A DNA stretch of 64,000 nt from Deltaproteobacteria bacterium (GTDB lineage: Bacteria > Myxococcota > Kuafuiibacteriia > Kuafuiibacteriales > Kuafuiibacteriaceae): positions 6,174,501-6,238,500 of the forward strand of contig JADJPE010000005.1 of the NCBI GenBank assembly GCA_016713425.1. The letters are read 5' to 3'. The first letter of the stretch is position 1. Each line of letters begins with the position of its first letter. Below, piece after piece: positions 42,534 to 50,538 of this stretch. The notes beneath the pieces were generated by a model. That model made no database searches. It was not told the DNA's origin and saw nothing but the letters and a program-made list of their open reading frames with translations. The position numbers and the translations under genes are program-made.

Positions 42534-43914
42534 CGAACCAACAATTCGTCTCTCGGCCGGCGACGCCCTGCGAAGCGATGGCCACAACGTCACGACCGCG
42601 GCCGACGGCGCCGAAGCGCTCGCCCACCTATCAGCCGCGCGCTTCGACGTCGTCGTGACGGACGTGCGCATGCCCAAAGCAGACGGCATCGAGATCCTCC
42701 GAAATGTGAAGCAGCGGCCTCTCAGCGCCGACGTCATCCTCATGAGCGCCTATGCGGGCGTACCCGACGCCGTCGAGGCCGTCAAACAAGGCGCGGAAGA
42801 CTACCTCACGAAGCCATTCGAAATGGACGAGCTCCGCCTTCGCGTGCACCGCATTGCGGCACGCAGAGGAATCAAGAACGAGCTCGAATGCGCCCGGACC
42901 GAGCTCCAAAGACATGCTCCGGGTAGCGTGGTCGGTGCATCGCCGGTCATGCAGCAACTCATCCACCGCGTCGAGACCTATGCTACAAGCGACGCGCCCG
43001 TCCTGATCACAGGCGAGAGCGGCACCGGCAAAGAACTCATCGCCCGAAGCATCCACAACCAGAGCAAGCGCGCCCGCGAGCCGTTCGTCGCCGTCAACTG
43101 CGCAGCGTTTCCCGAAACGCTGCTCGAAGCGGAACTCTTCGGACATGAACGCGGCGCCTTCACGGGCGCAGTCCGCGCTCGCCTCGGACGATTCAGCGCC
43201 GCCGATAAAGGAACTCTCTTTCTCGACGAGATCGCTGAGATCCCGCCCATGGCTCAGGCCAAGCTCTTGCGCGTCCTGCAGGAGTCCAAGATCGAGCCTC
43301 TGGGAACAAACACAGCGGTCGACGTCGATGTGCGCGTCCTCTCGGCTACGCATCGCAACCTCAAGGAGCGCATCATCGCGGGTACGTTCCGCGAAGATCT
43401 CTACTATCGCCTCAACGTGCTCGACATCTCGATCCCGCCGCTCAGGGAACGACCCGGTGACCTGCCGCTCCTGGTCGAGTACTTCCTCGGTCAGCTCGTA
43501 GATCCAGGTGTACCGCTCCCGACGTTTTCTCCACGCGCTTGGGCGGCGCTCTCCGAGTATCGTTGGCCGGGCAATGTCCGCGAACTGAAACATGCGATCC
43601 AGAGGGCGGTCGTCCTCGCACGCGGCGACGAGATCGACCTCCCTCATCTGCCGGACGACATCGCAGGCAACATCGTCGACCTCCAAACGCACGGCAGCAC
43701 GCCCGGTCGAGAGGGATTCCGTCCACTCGGTGAGGCCCTCCGGGAATTCGAAAGGGAGTACCTCCTCCGCGCACTCACGCTGGCGCAAGGTCGAAAGGCG
43801 CGAGCGGCCCATCTCCTCGGCATATCCCGCAAGAACCTATGGGAGAAACTTCGAGGGCACAGCATCAGTTTCTCGCACCGGGTACGGCCACCGAGCCGCG
43901 ATCGCTCGCACTAG
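42508..43914 (+). CDS. NtrC-type sigma-54-dependent response regulator
   Basis: A 468-residue activator: receiver (LLVDDEP, phosphoryl Asp in VVVTDVRMPKADG, Lys in LTKPFEM), AAA+ domain with Walker A GESGTGKE, the sigma-54 contact loop RGAFTGAV, Walker B LFLDEIAEI, the arginine region YYRLNVLDISIPPLRER, and a Fis-type helix-turn-helix at the C-terminus (KARAAHLLGISRKNLWEKL). AGGAGG precedes the ATG. It is a close paralogue of the protein at 54647. Sigma-54-like sequences in the island are candidate targets. Confidence 0.95.
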   Translation: MLDILLVDDEPTIRLSAGDALRSDGHNVTTAADGAEALAHLSAARFDVVVTDVRMPKADGIEILRNVKQRPLSADVILMSAYAGVPDAVEAVKQGAEDYLTKPFEMDELRLRVHRIAARRGIKNELECARTELQRHAPGSVVGASPVMQQLIHRVETYATSDAPVLITGESGTGKELIARSIHNQSKRAREPFVAVNCAAFPETLLEAELFGHERGAFTGAVRARLGRFSAADKGTLFLDEIAEIPPMAQAKLLRVLQESKIEPLGTNTAVDVDVRVLSATHRNLKERIIAGTFREDLYYRLNVLDISIPPLRERPGDLPLLVEYFLGQLVDPGVPLPTFSPRAWAALSEYRWPGNVRELKHAIQRAVVLARGDEIDLPHLPDDIAGNIVDLQTHGSTPGREGFRPLGEALREFEREYLLRALTLAQGRKARAAHLLGISRKNLWEKLRGHSISFSHRVRPPSRDRSH

Positions 43915-44021
43915 TCCTCAAACGAGCGCGCCCCGCCCTCTGTTCACGGATCGAGAACGAAAAGCTTTCGATAATTCGAGTGTCCTTGTGAGAACAACTT
44001 GAACCCCGGAAGGCTTTTCGG

Positions 44022-44270
44022 ATGAACAGGAACATACGACGGCGCATCGAGGCTGAGAAGATCAAGATCAAGATCAAGAGTCGGCTCAAGTCTGCGACCC
44101 AGGTGAACGAAGGCGGACCCGTGCTCTCGGGTGGCAAAGTTCAGTACGAGCTCGCAGACAAGACCACGGCAATCTCACACGGCGGCATTGGGGCCATCCA
44201 GCGCCTCGTCAAGAAGACTGGGCTAGGAAGCACGTCGATGACAACCTTCATCTGCTCAATATCAAGCAGT
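44022..44270 (+). pseudogene. Remnant of an IS1380-family transposase (N-terminal part, frameshifted)
   Basis: The first frame reads VQYELADKTTAISHGGIGAIQRLVKKTGL in outline (key pieces YELADKTTAI and GGIGAIQRL), the N-terminal pattern of IS1380 transposases. Immediately after this, near 44226, the match shifts to another frame, which reads KHVDDNLHLLNIK, corresponding to the next conserved block (LHLLKIH). After about 44270 the similarity ends. The catalytic DDE part is missing. The surrounding DNA from 43915 to 44920 holds no intact gene. Confidence 0.65.
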
Positions 44271-44373
44271 GGTTCAGCATTCTGCAGCGCCAGCGCTTTC
44301 ACGGCACCCAACGCCAAGAGCCTTCGCCAAGACCCTCGCAAGACTCGGGCGCATTTTCTCGCTTGTTTGAGGA

Positions 44374-44650
44374 CTAGATGTGCTCGGCCGAAATGCCGAT
44401 CCCTTCGTTCACTGTTCCCGGTTCACATTCACATTCCCCGCTCCGATTCGCGTTCCTCATGCCCGGTTCCCTGCTCCCGGGTCCCCGTTCATGCGACGCC
44501 AATCACTCCCGGACGATGGGCGACAACGGAGAGGAGCTGGGGGCTGGGAGCTGGGAACAGGGGACGGGGAACAGCAATCGGAGCGGGGAATGTGAATGTG
44601 AACCGGGAACAGTGAACGAAGGGATCGGCATTTCGGCCGAGCACATCTAG
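44374..44650. mobile_element. 277-bp palindromic (MITE-like) element with perfect 75-bp inverted arms
   Basis: Left arm 44374-44448 (starting CTAGATGTGCTCGGCCGAAA) and right arm 44576-44650 are perfect inverted copies over 75 bp. The 127-bp centre is GTTCCC/GGGAAC-rich low complexity. No open frame of its own. It directly abuts the transposase remnant, whose shifted frame ends inside the left arm. It could be a non-autonomous element, a large hairpin repeat, or a recombination scar. Between 44651 and 44920 the DNA includes a locally AT-rich patch (about 44730-44830) of unknown origin. Confidence 0.75.
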
Positions 44651-44920
44651 CCGTCGTTTCGGGCGCTGGAGCTGGAAGCCAAGCTCGCCCGATGGCGCTT
44701 GGCCGCGCCCCTACGTCCGCCATCGGCTGTAATCGTCTATTCCGTCCTATTTTTGAGTCAATACCCTTATGGAAAGCCATACATCGAACGATTCAGTCGT
44801 TTTTTGGTTGACGCAATCGTCCTATTCGTCCCAGATCGCCCCCACAGGGTGACATCACGGTCCACATGCAGGGTTCGGCGTCCGGAGTCCGAATGCGCGA
44901 GCGCAGAGGGAGCAGCCACG

Positions 44921-45925
44921 ATGAAAACGACGGAACAACTCATCGATACGCGACCGACCGCAACCGCCGCCAGGCCGACGGAGACGGAGACCGCGCTCTA
45001 CGTCGGGAAGGTGACGCACGCTCGACTTTCGCCGAAACGCCACGCGTTCACCCAGAGCCTTTACATGGTCTATCTCGATCTCGACGAACTCAAGACGATG
45101 AAGAGCTCTTGGCTCTTCGGTATCGAGCAACCGCGCCTCTTGTCGTTCTGGCGGGCCGACTACCTTGGACAGGCGACGCGCGCGCTATGCGAGGAGGTTC
45201 GAGACGTCGTGAGCGCGACGCTCGGCGTTCGACCTTTGGGTCCCATTCGTCTTCTGACTCAGGTGCGGGCGTTCGGGTTCGTCTTCAATCCGGTCAGCTT
45301 CTACTACTGCTTCGAAGCCGACGGAAAGACGCTCGTTGCGGTGGTCGCGGAGATCACGAATACGCCTTGGGGCGAGCGACATCGATACGTGCTCGGGCGT
45401 GAGAGTGAGAGTGAGAGCGAGAGCGAGAGCGAGAGCGAGAGCGAGAGCGAGAGCGAGAGTGAGCGCAAGCCCAAGCGTGAACTTGAGCGGCGGGAAGCGC
45501 AGGCGCCGAGCCACGCTTCTTCGCGCCGAGATGGCCTGACGGGAACGTTTCAGAAGGCGTTCCATGTCTCGCCCTTCTTCCCGATGGAGCAGCGGTACGC
45601 GTGGCGCTTCAGCAACCCGGCCTCGTCGCTCTCGGTCGTCATGAGGAATCAGGAGAACGAGCGAACGGTCTTCCAGGCTCGCCTCGACCTAGAGCGGCGC
45701 CCGTTCTCGACGGGGCAGCTCCTCGATGTCACGCTTCGACTGCCTGCCCAAGGCGTTCGCACGTTGGCCATGATCTACGCGCACGCGGCCTTCCTCTGGC
45801 TCAAGCGAGTCCCCGTTTTCGACCATCCGTCGAAGAAGTTTCCGCCGAAAGCGGGTGAGCGAGATCGAACGATGAGCGTCAGGACCTCGGGTCCAGTGCG
45901 GCGAGAAGGCAATGGCTGGCTATAG
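44921..45925 (+). CDS. DUF1365 family protein
   Basis: A 334-residue protein with DUF1365 blocks: YVGKVTHARLSPKRHAFTQ near the start, IRLLTQVRAFGFVFNPVSFY in the middle, FQKAFHVSPFFPMEQRYAW toward the end. Function is not established; DUF1365 genes often travel with lipid-modifying genes. A Ser-Glu dipeptide run (about residues 160-181) coded by a hexamer array is inserted within the domain, between RHRYVLG and the HVSPFF block. The ATG at 44921 follows AGAGGGAGC. It leads an operon with a membrane protein and DUF1295. Confidence 0.82.
   Translation: MKTTEQLIDTRPTATAARPTETETALYVGKVTHARLSPKRHAFTQSLYMVYLDLDELKTMKSSWLFGIEQPRLLSFWRADYLGQATRALCEEVRDVVSATLGVRPLGPIRLLTQVRAFGFVFNPVSFYYCFEADGKTLVAVVAEITNTPWGERHRYVLGRESESESESESESESESESESERKPKRELERREAQAPSHASSRRDGLTGTFQKAFHVSPFFPMEQRYAWRFSNPASSLSVVMRNQENERTVFQARLDLERRPFSTGQLLDVTLRLPAQGVRTLAMIYAHAAFLWLKRVPVFDHPSKKFPPKAGERDRTMSVRTSGPVRREGNGWL
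45400..45462. repeat. GAGAGC/GAGAGT hexamer array inside the DUF1365 gene
   Basis: About ten hexamers encode a Ser-Glu repeat. It interrupts an otherwise conserved domain, at what is probably a surface loop. Confidence 0.9.
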
Positions 45926-45984
45926 GTTTCGGGCAACGGCGCATCATGCGCCTTGGTGCTGAACCAGACAGGAGGAAATGCACA

Positions 45985-46659
45985 ATGAGCGACATGAAGT
46001 CGAAACGTATCGATCGGGTCCTCCTTCTGAGCGGCCTTCTCGGTGTCCTTGGCAACGTCCTTGGCGTCGCCTTTCTTTACAATGTGCCGACGGCGTATCG
46101 CGTCGGGTCGATCGACGCATGGGCAAGTGGCGTGTTCGCGCACCCGAGCCAGGTCAACGCGAGCGCTGTCTCATTCACCCTCGGCTTGATCGCCCTCGCC
46201 GTCTTCGGGCTCACGCTGAGCGAACATCTGGGAACGCGACTCGCGCGTACCGGCGGATGGATTTTCGCGATGGGCTGCCTCGCGAACGCAGTCGGCACGG
46301 TGACGCCCTTGGTGCTGGCCACGCATACCGGAGTGGGGCTCGAGGTCATGCCCGTCGCCCGAGCACTGCTCGGCGTGACGCTGACTCTCGATGCGCTGTT
46401 CAACCTCACGCTGGGCGTGGGGCTCATCTTGATGGGCATTCGATGGCCCCCGGGCGGCAGCGTCCTCCGATGGCTGGCGATCGTCTCAGGCGCGGCGAGC
46501 CTCCCCGTCGCAGCGCAGGCCTTCTACGACCCGGCTTCGGATGTCCTGCGCTTCTCGGGGCCCCTCTGGTTGGCATTCGTCCTTATCAGCGCCTTTCGGC
46601 GCTGGCCTGAAGCCGATGCTGGGATGTATCAACATCGAACGAAGGAGATGGCGCGATGA
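45985..46659 (+). CDS. Six-helix membrane protein of unknown function
   Basis: A 224-residue integral membrane protein with about six to seven hydrophobic helices (for example VLLLSGLLGVLGNVLGVAFL, FTLGLIALAVFGLTL, LTLGVGLILMGI). No family recognised with confidence; DUF4386-like proteins share this look. ATG 45985 follows GGAGG by 9 nt. Its end overlaps DUF1295 (ATGA). Confidence 0.75.
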   Translation: MSDMKSKRIDRVLLLSGLLGVLGNVLGVAFLYNVPTAYRVGSIDAWASGVFAHPSQVNASAVSFTLGLIALAVFGLTLSEHLGTRLARTGGWIFAMGCLANAVGTVTPLVLATHTGVGLEVMPVARALLGVTLTLDALFNLTLGVGLILMGIRWPPGGSVLRWLAIVSGAASLPVAAQAFYDPASDVLRFSGPLWLAFVLISAFRRWPEADAGMYQHRTKEMAR

Positions 46660-47444
46660 CATTCATGGAGCTCGTACTGGCGAGCGGCACGTCCGTTCTT
46701 GCCCTATTCCTGGGGCTTTTCGCTTTGTCTTTGGTGCGACGCGACGCGAGCATCGTCGACATCTTCTGGGGACCTGCTTTCGCGCTGGTATCCTGGTTCG
46801 GTCTTCTGGCCGGCGGTGCGCCTGGGCCGAGGCCAGCCCTCGTCACCGCGCTGGTGACATCGTGGGGTCTGCGACTGGGGATCCATCTCTATCTCAGAAG
46901 CCGCGGGCGTGGGGAAGACCGCCGCTACGCGGCGATGCGGGCGGTACACGGAACGAGGTTTGGGCTCGTGAGTCTCTTCACGGTCTTCCTGTTCCAAGCC
47001 GGCTTGGTGGTGGTGATCTCGACGCCGATCTCGCTCGTTGCCTCGGCGTCGACAGAAGAAGCTCGCGCGTCCTTGGGGTGGCTGGATGCCGTCGCCACGA
47101 TCCTCGTGGTCACGGGCATCATGGTCGAATCAATCGCAGACCTCCAGCTTGCGCGATTTCTTAAGAATCCTGCCAACCGCGGGCGAGTCCTCGCGCACGG
47201 TCTTTGGCGTTACAGTCGACACCCGAATTACTTCGGTGACGCGGTGGTTTGGTGGGGGCTCGGCTTGTTTGGATGGGCGACCGGTGGATGGCTGGGGCTC
47301 GTAGGGCCTGCGATCATGACCTTCCTCTTGCTGCGTGTCTCTGGAGTGGCACTCCTCGAGAAGACGATTCAGACGAGACGACCCGAGTACACCGAGTATA
47401 GAAAGACAACCAGCGCGTTTTTCCCGCGCTGGGGCAGCCGATAG
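46656..47444 (+). CDS. DUF1295 (steroid-reductase/ICMT-like) membrane protein
   Basis: A 262-residue membrane protein. VRRDASIVDIFWGPAFA near the start and LWRYSRHPNYFGDAVVWWG near the end are the DUF1295 signature, related to 5-alpha steroid reductases and isoprenylcysteine methyltransferases. It ends RRPEYTEYRKTTSAFFP. Probably acts on a lipid substrate in the membrane; none is identifiable. Coupled to the preceding gene by ATGA. Confidence 0.88.
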   Translation: MTFMELVLASGTSVLALFLGLFALSLVRRDASIVDIFWGPAFALVSWFGLLAGGAPGPRPALVTALVTSWGLRLGIHLYLRSRGRGEDRRYAAMRAVHGTRFGLVSLFTVFLFQAGLVVVISTPISLVASASTEEARASLGWLDAVATILVVTGIMVESIADLQLARFLKNPANRGRVLAHGLWRYSRHPNYFGDAVVWWGLGLFGWATGGWLGLVGPAIMTFLLLRVSGVALLEKTIQTRRPEYTEYRKTTSAFFPRWGSR

Positions 47445-47504
47445 CGCAAAGCGCTCTAAATATCGGCGGTTCATTGCTGGGATCACAGGACTGAAGGAGT
47501 ACAG

Positions 47505-48380
47505 ATGAAAAAGCAGAGTGGTTTGAACCCGATTCATCCAGGCGAGATGAAGCGAATTCGCGTCGACCGGCGTACACGCGCGGTTGCACTGAGCCTATTC
47601 GTGGGTGGGGCGGCGGCCGGCTGCGGCGGATCGGAGATCGAGCCGGAACAGTCCGCCTCGATACAGGCCCTCATGAGTCGCGAGGCAGAGCTCGAAGAAG
47701 CGAGGGCCTGTGTGGTCGCCATCGCCGAGGCCAATACGGACCGCCTCGACAACATCGACGAAGTCCGGGCTCGACTCGAGCCGTACGTTGAGCTTCTCGC
47801 AGATTCCTTCCTGACGGCTCGACGATACGATGAGGTAACGCTGACGCAAGGGACGTGGAAGAGCCTTTGGTTCGACGACGATGACATCGGCGATCGCGGG
47901 TTCTTCAGTTTGGATCGGAGCACGGTCTACCAGGTGGTCGAGGATGGCTACTACTACAACGTTGCCGAGAACCAGATACGCATCTTCGGCATCCCCGCGG
48001 GCACTGTGCATTCGTTCCTGAAAGGCAACTATCAGATCGTGCATCCGGCGACCGACGAAAACTTCGGCGAACCACGACTGAACGTCATCGACCTCGAGTT
48101 CGACCAAAACCGCATTCGATTCGGACATATTCCGAGCGACCGGGCGCTGAGAACGTTGGTCGATCGGGTCGAAAGGCAGGCGGTCGCGTCGATCGAAGTC
48201 CCTGGTCCGAAAGGCATCACGGGTGAGCTCTGGAACCTCTACATCGATGCTGACCTGCGGATCGCGGCCGGAGTTCAAGACGACAACAAGGGCGTTCAAG
48301 ATCTCTACATTCTGCGCCGAGCCACTTGGGCCGGACCGTTGGCCCCCTACTCGGAGCGAACCGAAGCCTCGTGCCTATGA
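47505..48380 (+). CDS. Predicted lipoprotein, possibly PAP/fibrillin-like
   Basis: A 291-residue protein. A basic N-terminus and a hydrophobic segment (AVALSLFVGGAAAGC) with a lipobox-like AAGC predict a lipid anchor. The middle (LTQGTWKSLWFDD, then LDRSTVYQVVEDGYYYNV and VIDLEFDQNRIRFG) is beta-rich and weakly recalls plastid-lipid-associated (PAP/fibrillin) proteins; this is only an impression. AAGGAG lies 7 nt before the ATG. The following 254-bp gap to ftsH has no gene I can support. Confidence 0.6.
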   Translation: MKKQSGLNPIHPGEMKRIRVDRRTRAVALSLFVGGAAAGCGGSEIEPEQSASIQALMSREAELEEARACVVAIAEANTDRLDNIDEVRARLEPYVELLADSFLTARRYDEVTLTQGTWKSLWFDDDDIGDRGFFSLDRSTVYQVVEDGYYYNVAENQIRIFGIPAGTVHSFLKGNYQIVHPATDENFGEPRLNVIDLEFDQNRIRFGHIPSDRALRTLVDRVERQAVASIEVPGPKGITGELWNLYIDADLRIAAGVQDDNKGVQDLYILRRATWAGPLAPYSERTEASCL

Positions 48381-48634
48381 CACCGACTCTGGGGGCGCCG
48401 GCCCAGTCACCGCACCAGTCACCGCAAACGGTTGACGCCCCTCGGAGAGTGTGAAGACAAGAACCGAATGCGGACGCCAGAGACATGGGTCCACTCCACA
48501 ACTTCAGTACGGCAAGGCGAGACAAGGCGTGAAGTCGCCGTTTCTTCATGGCTGCTCTCCTTCGGGCGCAGCCGCTCGCAGATTCGCGCAGCGGCCGGAC
48601 TCGGCGCAACCTGGCTCTTTGGGAGACCACGATC

Positions 48635-50533
48635 ATGGAGAAGATGACGACGCGCTTCAACCTCACCTACGTGTTTATTGCGATCCTCGGCGTGATACTG
48701 CTTCACGACCTTTGGGTGGGCCATCAATCCGTTTCTCCATTGCCGTACAGCGAATTCAAGTCGCTCGTCCGCGACGGGAAGGTGAAGGAGATCTTCATTA
48801 CCAACCACGAGATCCGCGGGGAACTCAACGAGGCTGACGCAAAAGGTACGAAGTTCTTCCGCACGACGCGCGTGGAGCCGGACCTGGCCGCCGAGCTTCA
48901 CGAACATGGCGTCAAGTTCTCTGGCCGGGTGGAGAGCCAGTTCTTCACCACACTCATGGCTTGGATTATCCCGGCTCTGCTGTTCATGGGCATTTGGCTC
49001 CTGATCGTTCGCCGCATGGCCGGTCAGCTCAAAGGCGGCGGCGGCCTTATGTCGATCGGCAAGAGCAAGGCCAAGGTCTACGTGGAGACAGACACGAAGA
49101 CACGATTCTCCGATGTCGCCGGCGTCGAAGAGGCCAAGGCTGAGCTCAAAGAAACAGTCGAATTTCTCAAGAGTCCGAAGCACTACGGTCGTCTGGGCGC
49201 GCGGATGCCAAAGGGCATCCTATTGGTTGGCCCGCCGGGCACCGGAAAGACGCTCTTGGCGCGCGCGGTTGCCGGGGAAGCTTCCGTCCCCTTCTTCTCC
49301 ATCTCCGGCTCCGACTTCGTCGAGATGTTCGTGGGTGTCGGGGCGGCACGCGTCCGCGACCTCTTCGAACAGGCGCGCGCGAAGGCGCCGGCCATCATCT
49401 TCATCGACGAACTGGACGCCATGGGTCGAGCACGCGGGTCGTCGCCGTTCGCGGGGGGGGGACACGATGAAAAGGAGCAGACCCTCAACCAACTGCTGGT
49501 CGAGATGGATGGATTCGATCCGACGAGCGGCATCGTGCTTCTCGCGGCTACGAATCGGCCCGAGGTTCTGGACCCGGCCCTGCTTCGAGCCGGCCGTTTC
49601 GATCGTCAAGTTCTCGTCGACCTGCCCGACAAGGCTGGCCGTCTCGAGATCCTCCAGGTTCACGTGAAGCGGGTCAAGCTCGAGGACAGCCTGGACTTGG
49701 AACAGGTTGCGGCCCTAACGGCTGGATTCACGGGTGCCGACCTCGAAAACCTGGTCAACGAAGCGGCACTCGCCGCAACGCGCCGCGGAGCCACGAGCAT
49801 CGCGCTGGCCGACTTCAATGCGGGCGTCGAACGGATCGTCGCCGGGCTCGAACGCCGCAACCGACTTCTCAACCCGAAGGAGCGCGAGATCGTCGCCTAT
49901 CACGAGATGGGCCATGCGCTCGTGGCCGCGGCGCTCTCGGGCACGGATCCGGTCCACAAGATCTCGATCATTCCGCGCGGTATTGGCGCCCTCGGTTACA
50001 CGATTCAAAGACCGACCGAGGACCGCTATTTGATGACGCGAACTGAGCTCGAGAACCGCATGGCCGTCCTCATGGGCGGGCGTGCCGCCGAGCACCTCGT
50101 GTTCTCCCACTTTTCGACCGGCGCCGCCGACGACCTGCGAAAGATCGCAGACATCGCGCGCAGCATGGTGACCAAGTACGCGATGGAACCTCAGCTTGGC
50201 CACGTTGCGTACGAGAGCGACCGCGCCTCATTCCTGGGACCGGGGAGCGAAGGCTACGCACCCCGGCCGTACGGTGACGACACGGCTCGCGAAATCGACT
50301 GCGCCGTGCGCAAGAACGTCCTCACCGCCTTCGATCGCGCGGCTCACATTCTCGAGGAGAACCGCGCTGTGCTCGAGCTCGGCGCCCGACGATTGCTCGA
50401 ACAGGAGACGCTCGACGAGGGCGATCTCGCAACGCTGTTCGCGGAGGTGAAGCCGGCGGCTGAGCCGATGAAGCAAGCTTCAATGCCGTGTGGTCCGTCA
50501 TCGTCCTTGGGCGATGCGTCATCTCGCACGTAA
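48635..50533 (+). CDS. ftsH: ATP-dependent zinc metalloprotease FtsH
   Basis: Membrane-bound AAA+ protease of 632 residues. Two transmembrane helices (TYVFIAILGVILL, and LMAWIIPALLFMGIWLLIV near residue 115) flank a small periplasmic domain. The ATPase has GPPGTGKT, IIFIDELDAMGR and the second-region RPEVLDPALLRAGRFDRQ. The protease has the zinc motif HEMGHA and the downstream Asp in DDLRKIAD. ATG 48635 (MEKMTTRF) fits the family start; a frame upstream to 48548 is not conserved. The gene sits in a stress island rather than beside tilS/hpt, so it may be an accessory copy. Confidence 0.93.
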   Translation: MEKMTTRFNLTYVFIAILGVILLHDLWVGHQSVSPLPYSEFKSLVRDGKVKEIFITNHEIRGELNEADAKGTKFFRTTRVEPDLAAELHEHGVKFSGRVESQFFTTLMAWIIPALLFMGIWLLIVRRMAGQLKGGGGLMSIGKSKAKVYVETDTKTRFSDVAGVEEAKAELKETVEFLKSPKHYGRLGARMPKGILLVGPPGTGKTLLARAVAGEASVPFFSISGSDFVEMFVGVGAARVRDLFEQARAKAPAIIFIDELDAMGRARGSSPFAGGGHDEKEQTLNQLLVEMDGFDPTSGIVLLAATNRPEVLDPALLRAGRFDRQVLVDLPDKAGRLEILQVHVKRVKLEDSLDLEQVAALTAGFTGADLENLVNEAALAATRRGATSIALADFNAGVERIVAGLERRNRLLNPKEREIVAYHEMGHALVAAALSGTDPVHKISIIPRGIGALGYTIQRPTEDRYLMTRTELENRMAVLMGGRAAEHLVFSHFSTGAADDLRKIADIARSMVTKYAMEPQLGHVAYESDRASFLGPGSEGYAPRPYGDDTAREIDCAVRKNVLTAFDRAAHILEENRAVLELGARRLLEQETLDEGDLATLFAEVKPAAEPMKQASMPCGPSSSLGDASSRT

Positions 50534-50538
50534 GAGGC

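Noticed and set aside
42631..43812. Reverse frame opposite the first NtrC-type gene
   Set aside because: A similar antisense frame exists opposite the second NtrC-type gene (54395-55843), because both mirror the same conserved protein; the plus strand carries all motifs.
48217..49183. Reverse frames in the lipoprotein-ftsH gap
   Set aside because: They overlap clear plus-strand coding sequence and contain no motif or plausible start.
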